Below, in pieces: positions 40,001-46,180 of a DNA stretch of 64,000 nucleotides (its first letter is position 1; each line of letters begins with the position of its first letter). Made by a program: the position numbers and the translations under genes. Below the pieces are notes generated by a model. It was given only the letters and a program-made list of their open reading frames with translations. It had not been told where the DNA came from and did not search any database. The stretch comes from Incurvaria masculella (Eukaryota > Arthropoda > Insecta > Lepidoptera > Incurvariidae): NCBI GenBank assembly GCA_946894095.1, contig OX335650.1, positions 3,968,001 to 4,032,000 of the forward strand, in the 5' to 3' direction.

Positions 40001-42463
40001 CACCGATGAGTCCCACCCACCTTTATGACCGCATGCCGCATATTTTCGCACGATCGAAGCAACGTGACACCGGCTCCAACCACATAATAATTGGTCTCTT
40101 CAGAATTCTTCGCAAATGACTACTACAGGCAGATTAAGGTCTTAACATTCCTTGATCCTGTTGCCGCATGCCTGAATACTATACTATACTATTGATAGTG
40201 TGATTGAGTGCCCGTTTAGTGCCGTGGTAGTAATAGTTCTAATTACACAGTTTTGGATTGAGTCCACGCCCTAAGGGTATTCCTACCTCTGAGAGATTGG
40301 ATCAGGTTTTGTCAGCCTGAATAGCAGAGTCGCAAACGCCTTGCCGTCCGATAATCGTGGTGAATCAACTCTGGACTCAGTCGGGTTCTGAATGGGTAAC
40401 CGTTTTCGACCATTCCCACAGTGGACTCAGTCTCACAGTGGACTCAGTCGGGTTCTGAACGGGTGACCTTTTTCGACCATTCTCATAGTGGTTCGGAGTC
40501 CACGTAAAACTGTAGATGGGACGCTGTAGAAGATGAGACCTACAGTTTTACCCCATGTTGCGGTAGAATAGTCTTCCATTCAGTTCAACTTAGTCGTGCA
40601 ATATAATGAAGGTAATGCCAAGGACTAGTTCCCATGTGACGTGTTGGACTAATACCTTACATTTATTAGTTATCCAGTTCTAGGAAAAAAGGTAAACTTA
40701 ATCCGTGCTTAGCTGACAGAAATATTACTTACTAGGTACTTAATACGAAACATTTGAATAGCCCATAGATAAGCTGACACAAAAGGCTAGTCTGGTAACC
40801 TGCCAACCCAGGTACCTCCCACCCAACGTAACTCTTTAGATGTTGATACCCACCATCCGCATACCTACCTAAAGCCAGCCGTTTTTAGAATGCCAACAGC
40901 TTCTAAATCACCGGGGCGGCGGATACTAGGAATAGGTAGGTACGTATTAAGAAGTCAATCAACTTCCATAACAGGCGTCTAACTGCCTACCTACTCGACC
41001 TGCTATCCTGCAGGTGATTGTTTTAAGATAGGAAAGAAAGCGATACCCAAGTCAGCTGGCATGATTTATCTGTTTCGTTTAAATATAATAAACGATAGGT
41101 ACCATGTGCCGGTACACTCTAGTGCAAAAGTGGTAGCCAATGTGACAAATAAGTTCCCGAAATTTTCAATATCTACAATGCATTCCCGACTAGAAAACAT
41201 ATTTCTTCAAAAATCTGTTTTAGTTTTTATCAAAATCGGCCCCATGACTCTTTTGAGTGTTTTTCGCTATTTCTTATAGTTTCGGATTTAACCATGAAGG
41301 CACACTTTATTACTAGTCATAGCTGTTGTCCGACCCGTTCGTAATTTTAAACGGAAACAATGTCTGCACAACGGCATCACCCTAAGACGCTACACAATGG
41401 AATTTGACCCACTTAGGTACGTTTTCTTTGCAAATGCCAATGCCTACTGTGGCGCCGAGGGTGATGCGTTCCGTACCTAATCGCTAAGAGAATTTCGTTG
41501 TAAATCTGTAGGTAAGCGACTTTTGACCGGCACTGTACGCAGAGATAATAATTATGCAAGTACATATATACACAGAGATAATATGTAACTATGCATGTAT
41601 ACAATCTCACAATAAAAATAGTCGCAAGCAGCAGTCAGCTGTGTGCGTGTCAGAATCAGCTGATTACAGAAATACATATGCGCAGGCGACGACAACGGTG
41701 GGCGATCGGCGCGCCGCGTAGCGGGCCCGGCCGGCAACCGTGACGCCTCCGCGGCCGCGCCGGCGCCGGCGCACCGCGTGGCGGAGGCCTCATGGGACCG
41801 CATGGCGCAACCACACCCTACTTCCATCGGAACGCTGTAGAAGCAGAGCTTCATTTGAATCCTATTGGAGTCCAAGTTGAATGACACTATCTCCCTATGT
41901 CAGCTAAATTCAAGACTAGGGATGACTCATCCTGGCCATTTCTGTGGTCACCACCTGCTCGACGAAGTTCGACGCGTGCCGACAACTAGTAGGTATTCAC
42001 AGTTGGAAAACCCTACGCCCCGAGACGATTAGCCTGCTACTAGATATTCCTCAATTCCAAGAACAGGTTCTTAGGGTCGAAGACTCGATGAATGTGTGAA
42101 GCCTGGCCTCTCGCATGCTTACCTTCCGGTGCGGAGGATCGGTGGAGACGGCGACGGCGGCCTCCTGGAGGCGGCGAGGCGAGCAGCGCTGAGCTGTAAG
42201 GACATGAAGCGTCGCACGCGCGGGCGGGGGTGCGGTCTCACCTCCAGCATCCACTCGGCGACGAGACGGCGCATTTGGGGCGTGAGCTCGCGCTGCACCG
42301 TGCCGAAGTAGCTGCCGTGGGACGCGTAGCGCTCCTCGGTGCGGAGCAGGTTGTCGAGGACCCGCCGCCGCAGCAGCACCGGGTCGGGGGCGGCCGCGCG
42401 CGGCGCCGGCGACTCCACCGCCTCCGCCGCCGGACTCACGCGCTCCGTGCACAGAAGATCCAT
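9870..42463 (-). CDS. CycD: Cyclin D, five coding exons, 304 aa (gene span)
   Basis: Join 42463-42242, 35542-35321, 18921-18762, 10660-10539 and 10058-9870. Exon lengths 222, 222, 160, 122 and 189 keep one open frame of 304 codons plus TAG. The protein is the regulatory subunit of CDK4/6 kinase, which drives G1 progression by phosphorylating Rb-family proteins in the nucleus (family knowledge). Seen directly: LLCTE near the N-terminus (LxCxE), the cyclin-box core YLDRFL and QLQLLG with ASKM, then SKLKW, TPHDF, HAQTF and a TPTDVRDV tail. Length is close to the roughly 295 aa of human cyclin D1. CDK-contact residues correspond to K120 and E151, and the degron threonine to T295. All introns are GT-AG. 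Confidence 0.95.
10059..10538 (-). other. CycD: CycD intron 4, fully open in frame (exitron-like)
   Basis: 480 bp, divisible by 3, with no stop in the CycD frame from exon 4 through exon 5. The donor is CAG|GTACAC, weaker than GTRAGT; the acceptor is TTGTTGCAG. Retention would add 160 residues between VEQ and DCLQ, including eleven hexapeptides like SLTPLS. Homology supports removal in the normal mRNA: the joined sequence aligns with other D cyclins while the insert does not. Confidence 0.75.
10311..10508 (-). repeat. CycD: 18-bp minisatellite inside CycD intron 4, 11 units
   Basis: Plus-strand units are GTGAGAGATGAAAGTGGA with small changes. On the minus strand, in the CycD frame, each unit reads as a hexapeptide of the SLTPLS type, most with a Thr-Pro pair. 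An 18-bp period preserves frame, so gain or loss of units would not close the intron's reading frame. Confidence 0.9.
10539..10660 (-). CDS. CycD: CycD exon 4: second cyclin fold
   Basis: 122 bp; acceptor TTGTTGCAG (10661-10669), donor CAG|GTACAC. The first two bases complete the codon split after exon 3 (G|AC, Asp). Encodes [20 protein letters not shown] and then RGLQLPGQ and LTGVEQ, matching helices in the C-terminal cyclin box where human cyclin D1 has PPSMVAAGSVVAAVQGL. Confidence 0.95.
10940..11124. mobile_element. Inverted-repeat MITE (CCATGGTAA / CGCCGGGTGA family), copy 1
   Basis: The ends are inverted repeats: ACTCGCCGGGTGAGCAGGTA on the left against a reverse-complemented right end CTCGCAGGGTGAACAGGTAA. 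The interior carries the family motif AGTTAGCATnGTACGAA(A)TGCA. Other copies are at 36778, 46026, 58682 and a half copy at 59196. Confidence 0.7.
11411..11531. mobile_element. Small inverted-repeat element, 121 bp
   Basis: ACTTTGTTCAATCAAG at 11411 pairs with its complement ending at 11531. The arms of about 26 bp also share AGCGAGTT. I saw no second copy in the window, so it could be a lone MITE or a transcribed hairpin in intron 3. Confidence 0.6.
11946..12037. mobile_element. Hairpin MITE (AACTTTCGGTTACAT family), copy 2
   Basis: GTTACTTTCGGTTACA faces TGTAACATAACCGAAAGGTA; the right end reaches GCAGGTGGTGGAAACAG. The left outer end seen in copies 1 and 3 is missing or diverged. Confidence 0.65.
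12310..12560 (+). repeat. Dispersed repeat fragment
   Basis: Shares order and words with 49940-50110 (GCATATGGC, TACGC, GGGCTTT, GGGGGCT, CGAAAAC, CCCAGGCT, TTGGAGGAAATA) and more weakly with 4090-4510. The hAT element at 12571 sits at its right edge. Non-coding. Confidence 0.45.
12571..12790. mobile_element. hAT-type non-autonomous element, 220 bp
   Basis: Ends CAGGGTTTCT and AGAAACCCTG are inverted repeats of the hAT type. They are flanked by an 8-bp target duplication, CTATAGAT at 12563-12570 and CTACAGAT at 12791-12798 (one mismatch). The CAGRG start and 8-bp duplication are hAT hallmarks (family knowledge). The 62-codon minus-strand frame inside shows no recognisable transposase motif. 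Confidence 0.8.
13050..13362. promoter_or_regulatory. CycD: GC-rich island with clustered TAATTA sites in intron 3
   Basis: A CpG-dense block (13090-13300) is followed by a run of homeodomain-type cores: CCTAATTACC near 13305, CCTAATTAGG at 13340-13349 and AATTAATTG just after. Four TAAT/ATTA cores in about 60 bp beside a CpG block suggest an intronic enhancer or alternative promoter. Inference only. Confidence 0.3.
14270..16760. other. CycD: Run of GC-rich islands in CycD intron 3
   Basis: CpG-rich, apparently single-copy blocks lie at about 14270-14720, 15640-16010 and 16540-16760, separated by AT-rich sequence. None has a gene structure I can support. They may be intronic regulatory DNA. 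Confidence 0.3.
17045..17236. mobile_element. Inverted-repeat MITE with telomere-like core, copy 1
   Basis: The ends GTCGCCTTCATAAAGTCC and GGACTTTATGA are inverted; the arms continue inward as AAAAAGCATAAGGTCCAAAA and CCCAGAACGTCCAAAA. The centre carries a CCTAA array (17137-17163). Copies at 19485 and 20347. An ATGA microsatellite at 17234-17260 abuts the right end. Confidence 0.8.
17137..17163 (+). repeat. Short interstitial CCTAA/TTAGG array
   Basis: About five perfect CCTAA units, the insect telomere repeat (TTAGG on the minus strand). It is confined to the loop of the MITE at 17045-17236, so it does not mark a chromosome end. Confidence 0.85.
18287..18510. mobile_element. Long inverted repeat, 224 bp, in CycD intron 3
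   Basis: The arms of about 60 bp run from GACATTAATTG at 18287, through GAGCCCAGTAAAAATACC and AATATACTGCAAGGCT, to their complements ending near 18510. The loop of about 100 bp is GC-rich. A single copy in this window. The transcript of intron 3 could fold into a long hairpin here. Confidence 0.75.
18762..18921 (-). CDS. CycD: CycD exon 3: end of first and start of second cyclin fold
   Basis: 160 bp; acceptor CGTTTTCAG, donor AGAG|GTGAGC (phase 1). Encodes [20 protein letters not shown] and on through [10 protein letters not shown] and [16 protein letters not shown] and TPHDF are D-cyclin signatures, and HAQTFIAL matches HAQTFVAL of vertebrate cyclin D1. E151 corresponds to the CDK4-contact glutamate. 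Confidence 0.96.
19025..19050. repeat. 26-bp palindrome near CycD exon 3
   Basis: CCATGGAGGTGA and its exact complement are separated by AG. It is about 100 bp upstream of the exon 3 acceptor in the direction of transcription. Flanking GGCTAGAC words are also repeated. Confidence 0.8.
19485..19680. mobile_element. Inverted-repeat MITE with telomere-like core, copy 2
   Basis: Left arm CATAAAGTCCAAAAAGCACA, right arm TGCATTTTGGACTTTA. The core contains ATTAGGTTATGTTAGGTTAG, TTAGG-like in the orientation opposite to copy 1. Confidence 0.8.
20347..20520. mobile_element. Inverted-repeat MITE, copy 3 (core mostly lost)
   Basis: Same arms as copies 1 and 2 (CACATAAAGTTCAAAAAGCA and TGCTTTTTGGACTTTCATGA), but the centre is now T-rich with a single ATTAGG. 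The right end GAAGGCGACCC matches the left end of copy 1 in reverse complement and so defines the family terminus. Confidence 0.8.
22677..22826 (-). mobile_element. SINE fragment, minus orientation
   Basis: Contains the SINE body words CATGCCAGGACCT, GAGCACGGCTACATTGAACT and GATGGTACCAACCCGGGC in the family order. Head and tail are missing. Smaller fragments of the same family lie at 26645-26735 and 35838-35892. Confidence 0.7.
23574..23688. mobile_element. Palindromic MITE with TTACGTAA ends
   Basis: The left part, CCTTAAATTACGTA, faces TTACGTAATTTATGGTTGGC on the right, with a CCCCCTCCTC core. The layout resembles widespread insect MITEs with GGCCATCCATAAATTACG ends (recalled knowledge). 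This copy is short and its left end is degraded. Confidence 0.5.
23820..24870. other. Two GC-rich islands in CycD intron 2
   Basis: CpG-dense blocks at about 23820-24110 and 24540-24870. Open frames of around 100-124 codons exist in several frames, as expected from low stop-codon density, but none shows a domain or good splice borders. Confidence 0.3.
24927..25390 (-). mobile_element. TTAA-flanked element, copy 4, truncated, minus orientation
   Basis: Starts after TTAA at 24923-24926 with GGTAGCCCTTCCCGGCGGG, the reverse complement of the family's right end. It matches the reverse complement of the other copies to about 25390, with more substitutions. About 80 bp of the family's left end is missing, so there is no second TTAA boundary. 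The most diverged copy. Confidence 0.75.
28640..28775 (+). repeat. About 20-bp tandem repeat, 5-6 degenerate units
   Basis: Units of CTGGCCAACAACCGC(G/T)TCGT are clearest at 28710-28770; earlier units are diverged. It sits at the edge of a GC-rich island in CycD intron 2. Confidence 0.7.
29504..30044 (+). mobile_element. TTAA-flanked non-autonomous element, copy 3 (541 bp)
   Basis: Begins GGTGGCCCAACCCG and ends CGGGTTGGGCCACC, the best-preserved inverted ends of the family (14 bp). TTAA follows at 30045-30048, but the left flank is TTTA, so the left target base has changed. Confidence 0.8.
30290..30557. mobile_element. Inverted-repeat MITE (AGTTCTCACCTAAATTGGCG family), copy 1
   Basis: The ends AGTTCTCACCTAAATCGGCG and CGCCAATTTAGGTGACAACT are inverted. 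The interior shares TCTGTGGTTTTACTTCTTCA and CGGACTTCCGATTTGTATGA with 50917-51226, where it lies in the opposite orientation. Confidence 0.8.
30558..32245. other. CycD intron 2, mostly unique sequence
   Basis: No repeat family recognised. A 198-codon minus-strand open frame (30488-31084) runs through the region and into the neighbouring MITE. It has no recognisable domain, and I treat it as chance. Confidence 0.4.
32246..32610 (+). repeat. About 92-bp tandem repeat, 4 units
   Basis: Units start at the CGAGG words near 32245, 32341, 32430 and 32524 and share GCCAGTTCAAAGAA, GGAGGTTCCATTTTT and GCGTCACATAAA. The last unit is shortened and more diverged. Part is open on the plus strand, but the period is not a clean multiple of 3 and it is not convincingly coding. 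Confidence 0.85.
33108..33262 (+). repeat. GGGTTCCGTA-family dispersed repeat, internally deleted
   Basis: Both ends are present (TTAGGGTTCCGTGCCCAA and GACTCGCACGTGGCGGGTTT), but the CCGTCCGTC and CATGAACC middle is gone, leaving about 155 bp. Confidence 0.75.
33540..34640. other. GC-rich islands in CycD intron 2
   Basis: CpG-rich blocks at 33540-33990 and 34220-34640, the second with a (CCG)n run near 34240 and another CCGCCGCCGCCGCC near 34480. No gene structure is visible. Being single-copy and about 1 kb from exon 2, they may be regulatory. Confidence 0.3.
34920..35310. repeat. CycD: Degenerate GT-rich tandem repeat beside CycD exon 2 donor
   Basis: About three units of roughly 95 bp share GCAGGAAACAGTG, AGGTCGTTGTGAAG and GTGTCTGTATGTGGAG-type words. 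On the transcribed minus strand this is CA/AC-rich and begins within about 10 bp of the exon 2 donor. CA-rich tracts can bind splicing regulators (general knowledge). Confidence 0.6.
35321..35542 (-). CDS. CycD: CycD exon 2: core of the cyclin box
   Basis: 222 bp, phase 0 at both ends; acceptor GTTCCGTCAG, donor TGC|GTGAGT. Encodes residues 75-148, from [20 protein letters not shown] through [17 protein letters not shown] and [10 protein letters not shown] to [18 protein letters not shown] is shared with cyclin D1. K120 in ASKM matches human K112, needed for CDK4 binding (family knowledge). Confidence 0.97.
35643..35736 (-). CDS. Candidate 94-bp cassette exon between CycD exons 1 and 2
   Basis: Acceptor CAATATTTCAG and donor G|GTAAGTATG are both near-consensus. 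Only one frame is open across the exon: 31 codons beginning [18 protein letters not shown] and continuing to NASKL, plus one base. That frame is in phase with CycD exon 1. Since 94 is not a multiple of 3, inclusion would shift CycD exon 2 into its +1 frame. A 100-bp gap with a C/T-rich end separates it from exon 2. It could be a regulatory (poison) exon, an alternative first coding exon using its internal ATG, or a chance open stretch. I do not recognise the peptide. Confidence 0.4.
36495..36772 (+). repeat. GGGTTCCGTA-family dispersed repeat, near full length
   Basis: Contains AGCCTCCGCTGTCCGTCCGT, GGGCTGTATCTCATGAACCG, the AT-rich linker, GATGGTACGGAACC, and the GAGTCCGACTCGCACTTGGC palindrome running into CCGGTTTTT. 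A good reference copy of the family in this window. Confidence 0.85.
36778..36924. mobile_element. CCATGGTAA-type MITE, partial copy
   Basis: Shares AGTTAGCATGGTACGAAATG and the right end CACCCGGCGGGTTAATTTGC with the copy at 10940. The left end is not clear because the element abuts the repeat at 36495-36772. Confidence 0.6.
37355..37750 (-). mobile_element. SINE with tRNA-like head, near full length, minus orientation
   Basis: Reading the minus strand: a tRNA-like head (GGCTCGTAGCCTAGTGG, B box GAGTTCAAATCC) at about 37715-37750, a link through CCATGGTTCTGAATCC, then the shared body with GCCCGGATTTGTACC, CAGTGTAGCCGTGCTCATAT and the 3' end at 37355. The body matches the 5S-headed copies. 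Confidence 0.8.
37786..38110 (-). mobile_element. SINE with 5S-rRNA-like head, degraded, minus orientation
   Basis: The minus strand has CGAAGTTAAGCAACGCTGAA and a GGATGGGTGACC box (about 38040-38090), the two internal control words of 5S rRNA genes. The body and 3' end follow toward 37786. It lies almost directly next to the tRNA-headed copy in the same orientation. Confidence 0.75.
38486..38768 (+). mobile_element. Head-to-head pair of SINE fragments
   Basis: A short minus-orientation fragment (38486-38545, with TATGAGCACGGCTGCATTCA) runs into a plus-orientation body (38555-38768) that starts GCCCGCCCGGGTTGGTACCA and ends in an A-rich tail. The join makes an imperfect palindrome. Confidence 0.75.
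38794..38914 (+). repeat. Dispersed repeat with imperfect inverted ends (copy 2)
   Basis: Shares GACGGCCGAATTAATCAATG, ACACGTCACTT, ACGTTGACGTTGAT and GCACTCGGCCCTTAG with 3041-3204. The ends fold on TGCACGAA. Confidence 0.6.
39365..39872. mobile_element. Hairpin MITE (AACTTTCGG family), copy 3, hit by a hAT element
   Basis: The MITE spans 39365-39474 (arms AAGTAACTTTCGG and CCGAAAGGTAACTT, right end GGAGGTGGTGGAAG). Its right end is duplicated at 39865-39872 as the target site of the inserted element at 39475-39864. The flanks (CAAATGCCTGCTCTATT and GTAAACCTGCGG-ATCGATGATC) also occur joined at about 38930-39000, so the MITE itself sits in an older repeat. Confidence 0.75.
39475..39864. mobile_element. 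hAT-type non-autonomous element, about 390 bp
   Basis: The ends CAGCGGCGGATTTAC and GTAAATCCGCCACTG are inverted repeats of the hAT type. The 8-bp target duplication GGTGGAAG is perfect (39467-39474 and 39865-39872). No transposase. The CCGCC-rich ends recur just inside (near 39520 and 39790). Confidence 0.88.
40310..40690 (+). mobile_element. SINE with degraded 5S-like head
   Basis: The head region includes GCCGTCCGATAATCG, GTCGGGTTCTGAATGGGTAA and a second partial head copy, GGACTCAGTCGGGTTCTGAA, so about 65 bp of the head is duplicated in tandem. The body follows from GTGGTTCGGAGTCCACG to GTTATCCAGTTC and an A-rich end. Confidence 0.6.
42242..42463 (-). CDS. CycD: CycD exon 1: start codon, LxCxE motif and start of cyclin box
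   Basis: 222 bp, 74 codons; donor GAG|GTGAGA, phase 0. The start is ATG at 42461-42463 in a good context (GGGATGG). The frame is open further upstream to 42589, but MDLLCTERV places LLCTE, the LxCxE Rb-binding motif, at residues 3-7 as in other D cyclins (human LLCCE), so I chose this ATG. It continues with an Ala/Pro linker, then [19 protein letters not shown] and [11 protein letters not shown], which match the helix before the cyclin box. GC-rich with strong third-position GC. Confidence 0.95.
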
Positions 42464-42760
42464 CCCGTGCGTGACGCGACCGCCCGAACTCGAAAGGCGT
42501 GCGAACCGAGCCGGTGCGGGACGTGCGGTACGCGGGGCCGGGGCGAGAGCGCGAGGGAGGTGCGAGCGTGGCGAGCAGCCGAGCCGCAATGAGCGATCAG
42601 CCGGCTGCCGGCCGGCGAGACGAACATATGATCGGCGGGGAGGGAGGGAGGCGGGGTGCGGAGCGGGCGGGGCCGCGGTGAGGCCCGCACGGAGGTTTCT
42701 CCTTGTCGCACCGACTCACTCCGCAGTGCAGTGCTGCCAGTTTAGCTGCCCTATAGTGAA
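42464..42760 (-). promoter_or_regulatory. CycD: GC-rich 5' flank of CycD, probable 5' UTR and promoter
   Basis: Very CpG-rich immediately upstream of the start codon, dropping sharply to AT-rich sequence beyond about 42740. No clear TATA box. This fits a CpG-type promoter with the first exon including the 5' UTR. The exact start site cannot be placed from sequence alone. Confidence 0.5.
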
Positions 42761-44099
42761 TGTTTGACATTTTGGAACACAATATGTAATTTAATATTAA
42801 TTATATTTTGTTGTTTTATGGATATTATGATTAAATAAAATTTATTATGTCAAACATTTTTGTTGCAGTCTCTAGTGGGTCAGCCACTCAATTTAATTTT
42901 AGGTGCTGGATACCTAAATATGATTCTTAAATACCTCGATACTTGGACCTTAGGTATTTTTCAAGCAGGTTATTTTGGTCTACTTTCACCCTTAGAATTA
43001 GGGCGAATTTTCCACAGTTCTCCAAGCCGGTATTGGCCCAATCGTGGGTATAGGACACGCACATGGTAATTAGTTACCATGTTGACTGTTGTGTTTCGTC
43101 ATCAGAACACAATGTTGTGAAGTTTTTACATTTTTTTTAACATTTTACTGTTAATATTCTTACCAAATTATTCCATATTCGTTTAGAACCAGATGATTTC
43201 TTGGATTTTTTGAAAAAATAAGCTGGCAACACTGCATGACTACATGAACGAGCGATCGTCGCGCAGGCGCATGCAGCGATTCGACAACCATGCAATGGTG
43301 CTCTCGAACGAACCCGACAGGTCTCCTTTCATCCCTTTCTATAGGAACAGATCCAACCCTACTTGGCCCGTTTGTTTGGTGAAGGTTTCCGTTTGGGTAT
43401 TGATTGTTTGCCTCAGTTAATAAGAAACGGTACACATTAAATTTGAGTTAACACGGCTCCTTTATAAACAGATTAGACAAATCCCTTTTTCCTTGACGTG
43501 ATTTATAAATCCTGCTCTCATTGTATTGTATTTTCTGTGATTGAATGCTGGATGGACGAGTGTCGAGGGGTAATTCGACTAAAATGCCAGAGAGAGATAG
43601 AACGTGAACGTATGTAGCTCTCTCCTGTCGGTCGTGTCGATAGCGCCCCACGGATGTGACGAAACGAAACTTCGCGCTGGCTGGCGACCGCGCGTTCGCA
43701 CGGCTGGGGTACACGTGCAGGCCTTCTTCGGTCAACTATTTATTGTCGCTCGAGCTGAGCTCACCGCTCCAGGAAATTGCTTGAGGTTGCTGCTTTGTAC
43801 CAGAATGTTCGCATTGCTTAGCGGCGTGGACACTGACGAAACAGTTGTGCCTTTATTTCTGTATCAACAATTCCCGCTGACACACGACCGGAATAGCTTT
43901 GGCCATAATGACATCTACTTCTTTTTACTGTTATAACATGTATTTACATAACCATCTAGAAACATCCAAAGGCTTTAGTAATATATACTTTGTATTCCTC
44001 TAAAAATGTCAATCATAATTAACGAATTACTAAATGAAATGGTTACTGGTCGAATATCTTCGTTAGGTAGGTAGATACCATGTTGGTATTTGTTATATT
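42761..44099. other. CycD upstream intergenic, mostly unique
   Basis: AT-rich to mixed sequence. No gene, no recognised repeat of note and no long conserved-looking coding frame seen. Confidence 0.4.
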
Positions 44100-44560
44100 A
44101 CTGGACATGGATGGCTAATCACATCTATCATCATAACAAATGTTTAACACAGCAAACGGGGACAAGGTGCCATGCCAGGACATTTCTTGTGTTGCACGGG
44201 CTTCATTGAACTGGAAGGAAAAGAAGAACAATTGTATGGCCGCTTCGACCATCTTTCATTCAATGCTTCGATACCAACCCGATTAACCTCACCAACTAGT
44301 AACTACAACCTACAGTGGAACCCGAGTGGTTGAACGAATCAAGCGGAATTTACGACATGCTTGGGAAGAAATTCAGTCGGCCCAATTTGTATATTATGTA
44401 CGTGTCGGAAATGACACAGGCTTTACCCTACCGCCTAGAAGGGGAAGGGTACCTACAGCTTTACATATCGACCATGTTTTGATCGAAGGACCATCTATCC
44501 AATTGAGAAAGAGAAATAAAGTGTTGCATGGCGGGGGGGGGGGGGGGGGGGGCGAGTATG
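44100..44560 (-). mobile_element. SINE fragments, minus orientation, ending in poly-G
   Basis: 44100-44315 carries the 3' end and body words (GGACATGGATGGCTAAT, AAGGTGCCATGCCAGGAC, GGCCGCTTCGACCATC). 44430-44530 carries the head-proximal part (AGAAAGAGAAATAAAGTG). A G run (about 44531-44552) follows where the tRNA-like head would be. Confidence 0.65.
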
Positions 44561-44885
44561 AAAGGCAAGTCCTCTAGTCCCTACACCAAGAGTTTCATGT
44601 TCGTGTTGGTTTGTTGTTGACCCGTAGACTATGGCGAAGATCCATATAGAATATGGCGAGGTCCAGGCAGTTGCGGAAATAGACACCTGCATGGATGTTA
44701 AATTTAATTATTTTTATTCTGAATCAACAAACTTTGAGTAAATAATCGAGCCGAAATTCAAAACTCGTTTTTTGGAACCTTATTGGCGCATCATAATGCA
44801 TGCGTTGGAGCAGTGGACATCAAAATTCGGTCGATAATAACGATTTCCTGGAGATCTGTCAAATGGCCAACTGTATCGGAACTTT

Positions 44886-45150
44886 GAGCGGCTCGTAGCT
44901 CAGGGGCCGGTGGACTTGCCTTCCATCCCAGAGGCCTGGGTTCAAATCCCCGCCCCATTCATGCACCACTGTCTTTCTTTTTCTGAGTTGGATAAGTGCA
45001 TTTCGTGACTAATGCAAGCTGTTCCATGGTTCGGAATCCATGTAAAGTTATATAAGTTCCCTTACTAGAATTTAAGCCCGTTCAGGTTGGCACCATCACA
45101 TTGAATGATAAGATGGTCAATGCGGCGATGAAAAACTTTTTTTTTATTTT
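44886..45150 (+). mobile_element. SINE with intact-looking tRNA-like head
   Basis: The head has an A box TAGCTCAGGGG (44896-44906) and a perfect B box GGTTCAAATCC (44939-44949). It is not a functional tRNA gene by itself, because there is no paired acceptor stem that I can see. The link GTTCCATGGTTCGGAATCCA leads into the shared body (GCCCGTTCAGGTTGGCACCA), which then runs into an opposite copy. Confidence 0.85.
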
Positions 45151-45152
45151 TT

Positions 45153-45475
45153 ATTTGACCTGACTTGGATGGCTAATATCACACAACTACCGATATTAGC
45201 CCAATACACCACATTCCCGAAGGAATTAGGTGCCAGGCCAGGACCTTCCGTTTATGTGCACGGCTACATTAAACTGGATGGAAAACACGGACAATTTGTA
45301 ATTGCCGCTTCGACCATCTTTTCATTCAATGCGATGGTACCAACCCGGGCGGGCTTAAACCCTACCACCTAGTATGGGAAGGGGACCTACAGTTTTACAT
45401 GGATTCCGAACCATAAAGCAGCTCGCATTCGTGACGAAATGCACTTATCGAACTCGGAAAGAGAAAGAAGAGAAG
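45153..45475 (-). mobile_element. SINE, minus orientation, tail-to-tail with the previous copy
   Basis: Starts ACCTGACTTGGATGGCTAAT and carries the whole body (CACATTCCCGAAGGAATTAG, GGCTACATTAAACTGGATGG, CCAACCCGGGCGGGCTTAAA) through CATGGATTCCGAACCAT to ACTCGGAAAGAGAAAG. The tRNA-like head is truncated. Confidence 0.85.
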
Positions 45476-45905
45476 GTTGGGCTAATATCTTGACGGTGGA
45501 TCAACCATCCATCTGCAACCTACAACCAACGCGATCTTTGGACCAAAATTCTTCGTTGAATAAAAAGTGCCATTGAGAAAAGAATCGAACCGAGATTCAA
45601 AAGTCATTCAAATTCAGAACCGTACTGGGACACATAATGTACCTATGTGTTTGTGTGGCGACTAGACCGTTTCCTCGCTTCCAAGGATTGATAAGCTGTC
45701 GTGGGACTGCGGAAGCACCGTCGGCGGAAGCTATCGACAGCAAACATTGTATAACGCAATCATGTTCGTGTTTTCCATCCAGTTCTATGTAGCCGCAGTG
45801 CTCGTAAAGGGGATTATCTGGCATGACGCTTAATTCCTTCCGGAATGCATGTGTTCGCCAATTTCATGACAGTAGATTAGCACAGATTAGTAGCTAATAT
45901 TAAAA
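45476..45905 (+). mobile_element. Further SINE fragments
   Basis: 45476-45520 is a short 3'-end fragment; 45730-45905 is a plus-orientation body (GTGTTTTCCATCCAGTTCTA, GTAAAGGGGATTATCTGGCA) with diverged 3' end. Confidence 0.6.
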
Positions 45906-46025
45906 AAACATACCGTTTCTATCTGTCACAGTCAATAGAGAAAGTATATATTGATTAGTCAATTCAAAGATAATGGTTCAGTGGTCTCCAGCTCATGTAT
46001 GTGTGAAGGTACCTAGAAATCTTAG

Positions 46026-46180
46026 GGTTACCATGGTAAATAAACTCGACGGGTGACGTTTAGTTACATAGCGTACTCGATAGCGTATCGGCCAAATGAA
46101 CTAATATTTCAGTTAGCATGGTACGAAATGCAGCGTAACGTAAGAATTAATCATTAGTTTGTTCACCTGCGAGTTTGCCA
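46026..46180. mobile_element. CCATGGTAA-type MITE, copy
   Basis: GTTACCATGGTAAATAAACTCG at the left, AGTTAGCATGGTACGAAATG in the middle and TTGTTCACCTGCGAGTTTGC at the right. The middle adds a TAGCGTAnnCGATAGCGTA direct repeat. Confidence 0.65.

Larger units (their letters stand above)
35543..42241 (-). other. CycD: CycD intron 1 (6.7 kb)
   Basis: Donor GAG|GTGAGA, acceptor GTTCCGTCAG. Apart from the candidate exon at 35643, it is packed with small elements: a GGGTTCCGTA repeat, a CCATGG-type MITE, four SINE copies, a hairpin MITE carrying a hAT insertion, and unique AT-rich spacers. A GC-rich patch lies at 41680-41830, 400-550 bp from exon 1. Confidence 0.85.

Noticed and set aside
42464..42589. 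N-terminal extension of CycD in the same frame
   Set aside because: The frame is open, but the residues are Pro/Ala/Arg-rich 5' UTR-like sequence, and the ATG at 42463 places LxCxE where other D cyclins have it.
44886..44960. tRNA gene
   Set aside because: The A and B boxes are good, but I see no paired acceptor stem, and the segment continues into the SINE body shared with many copies. Called a SINE head instead.
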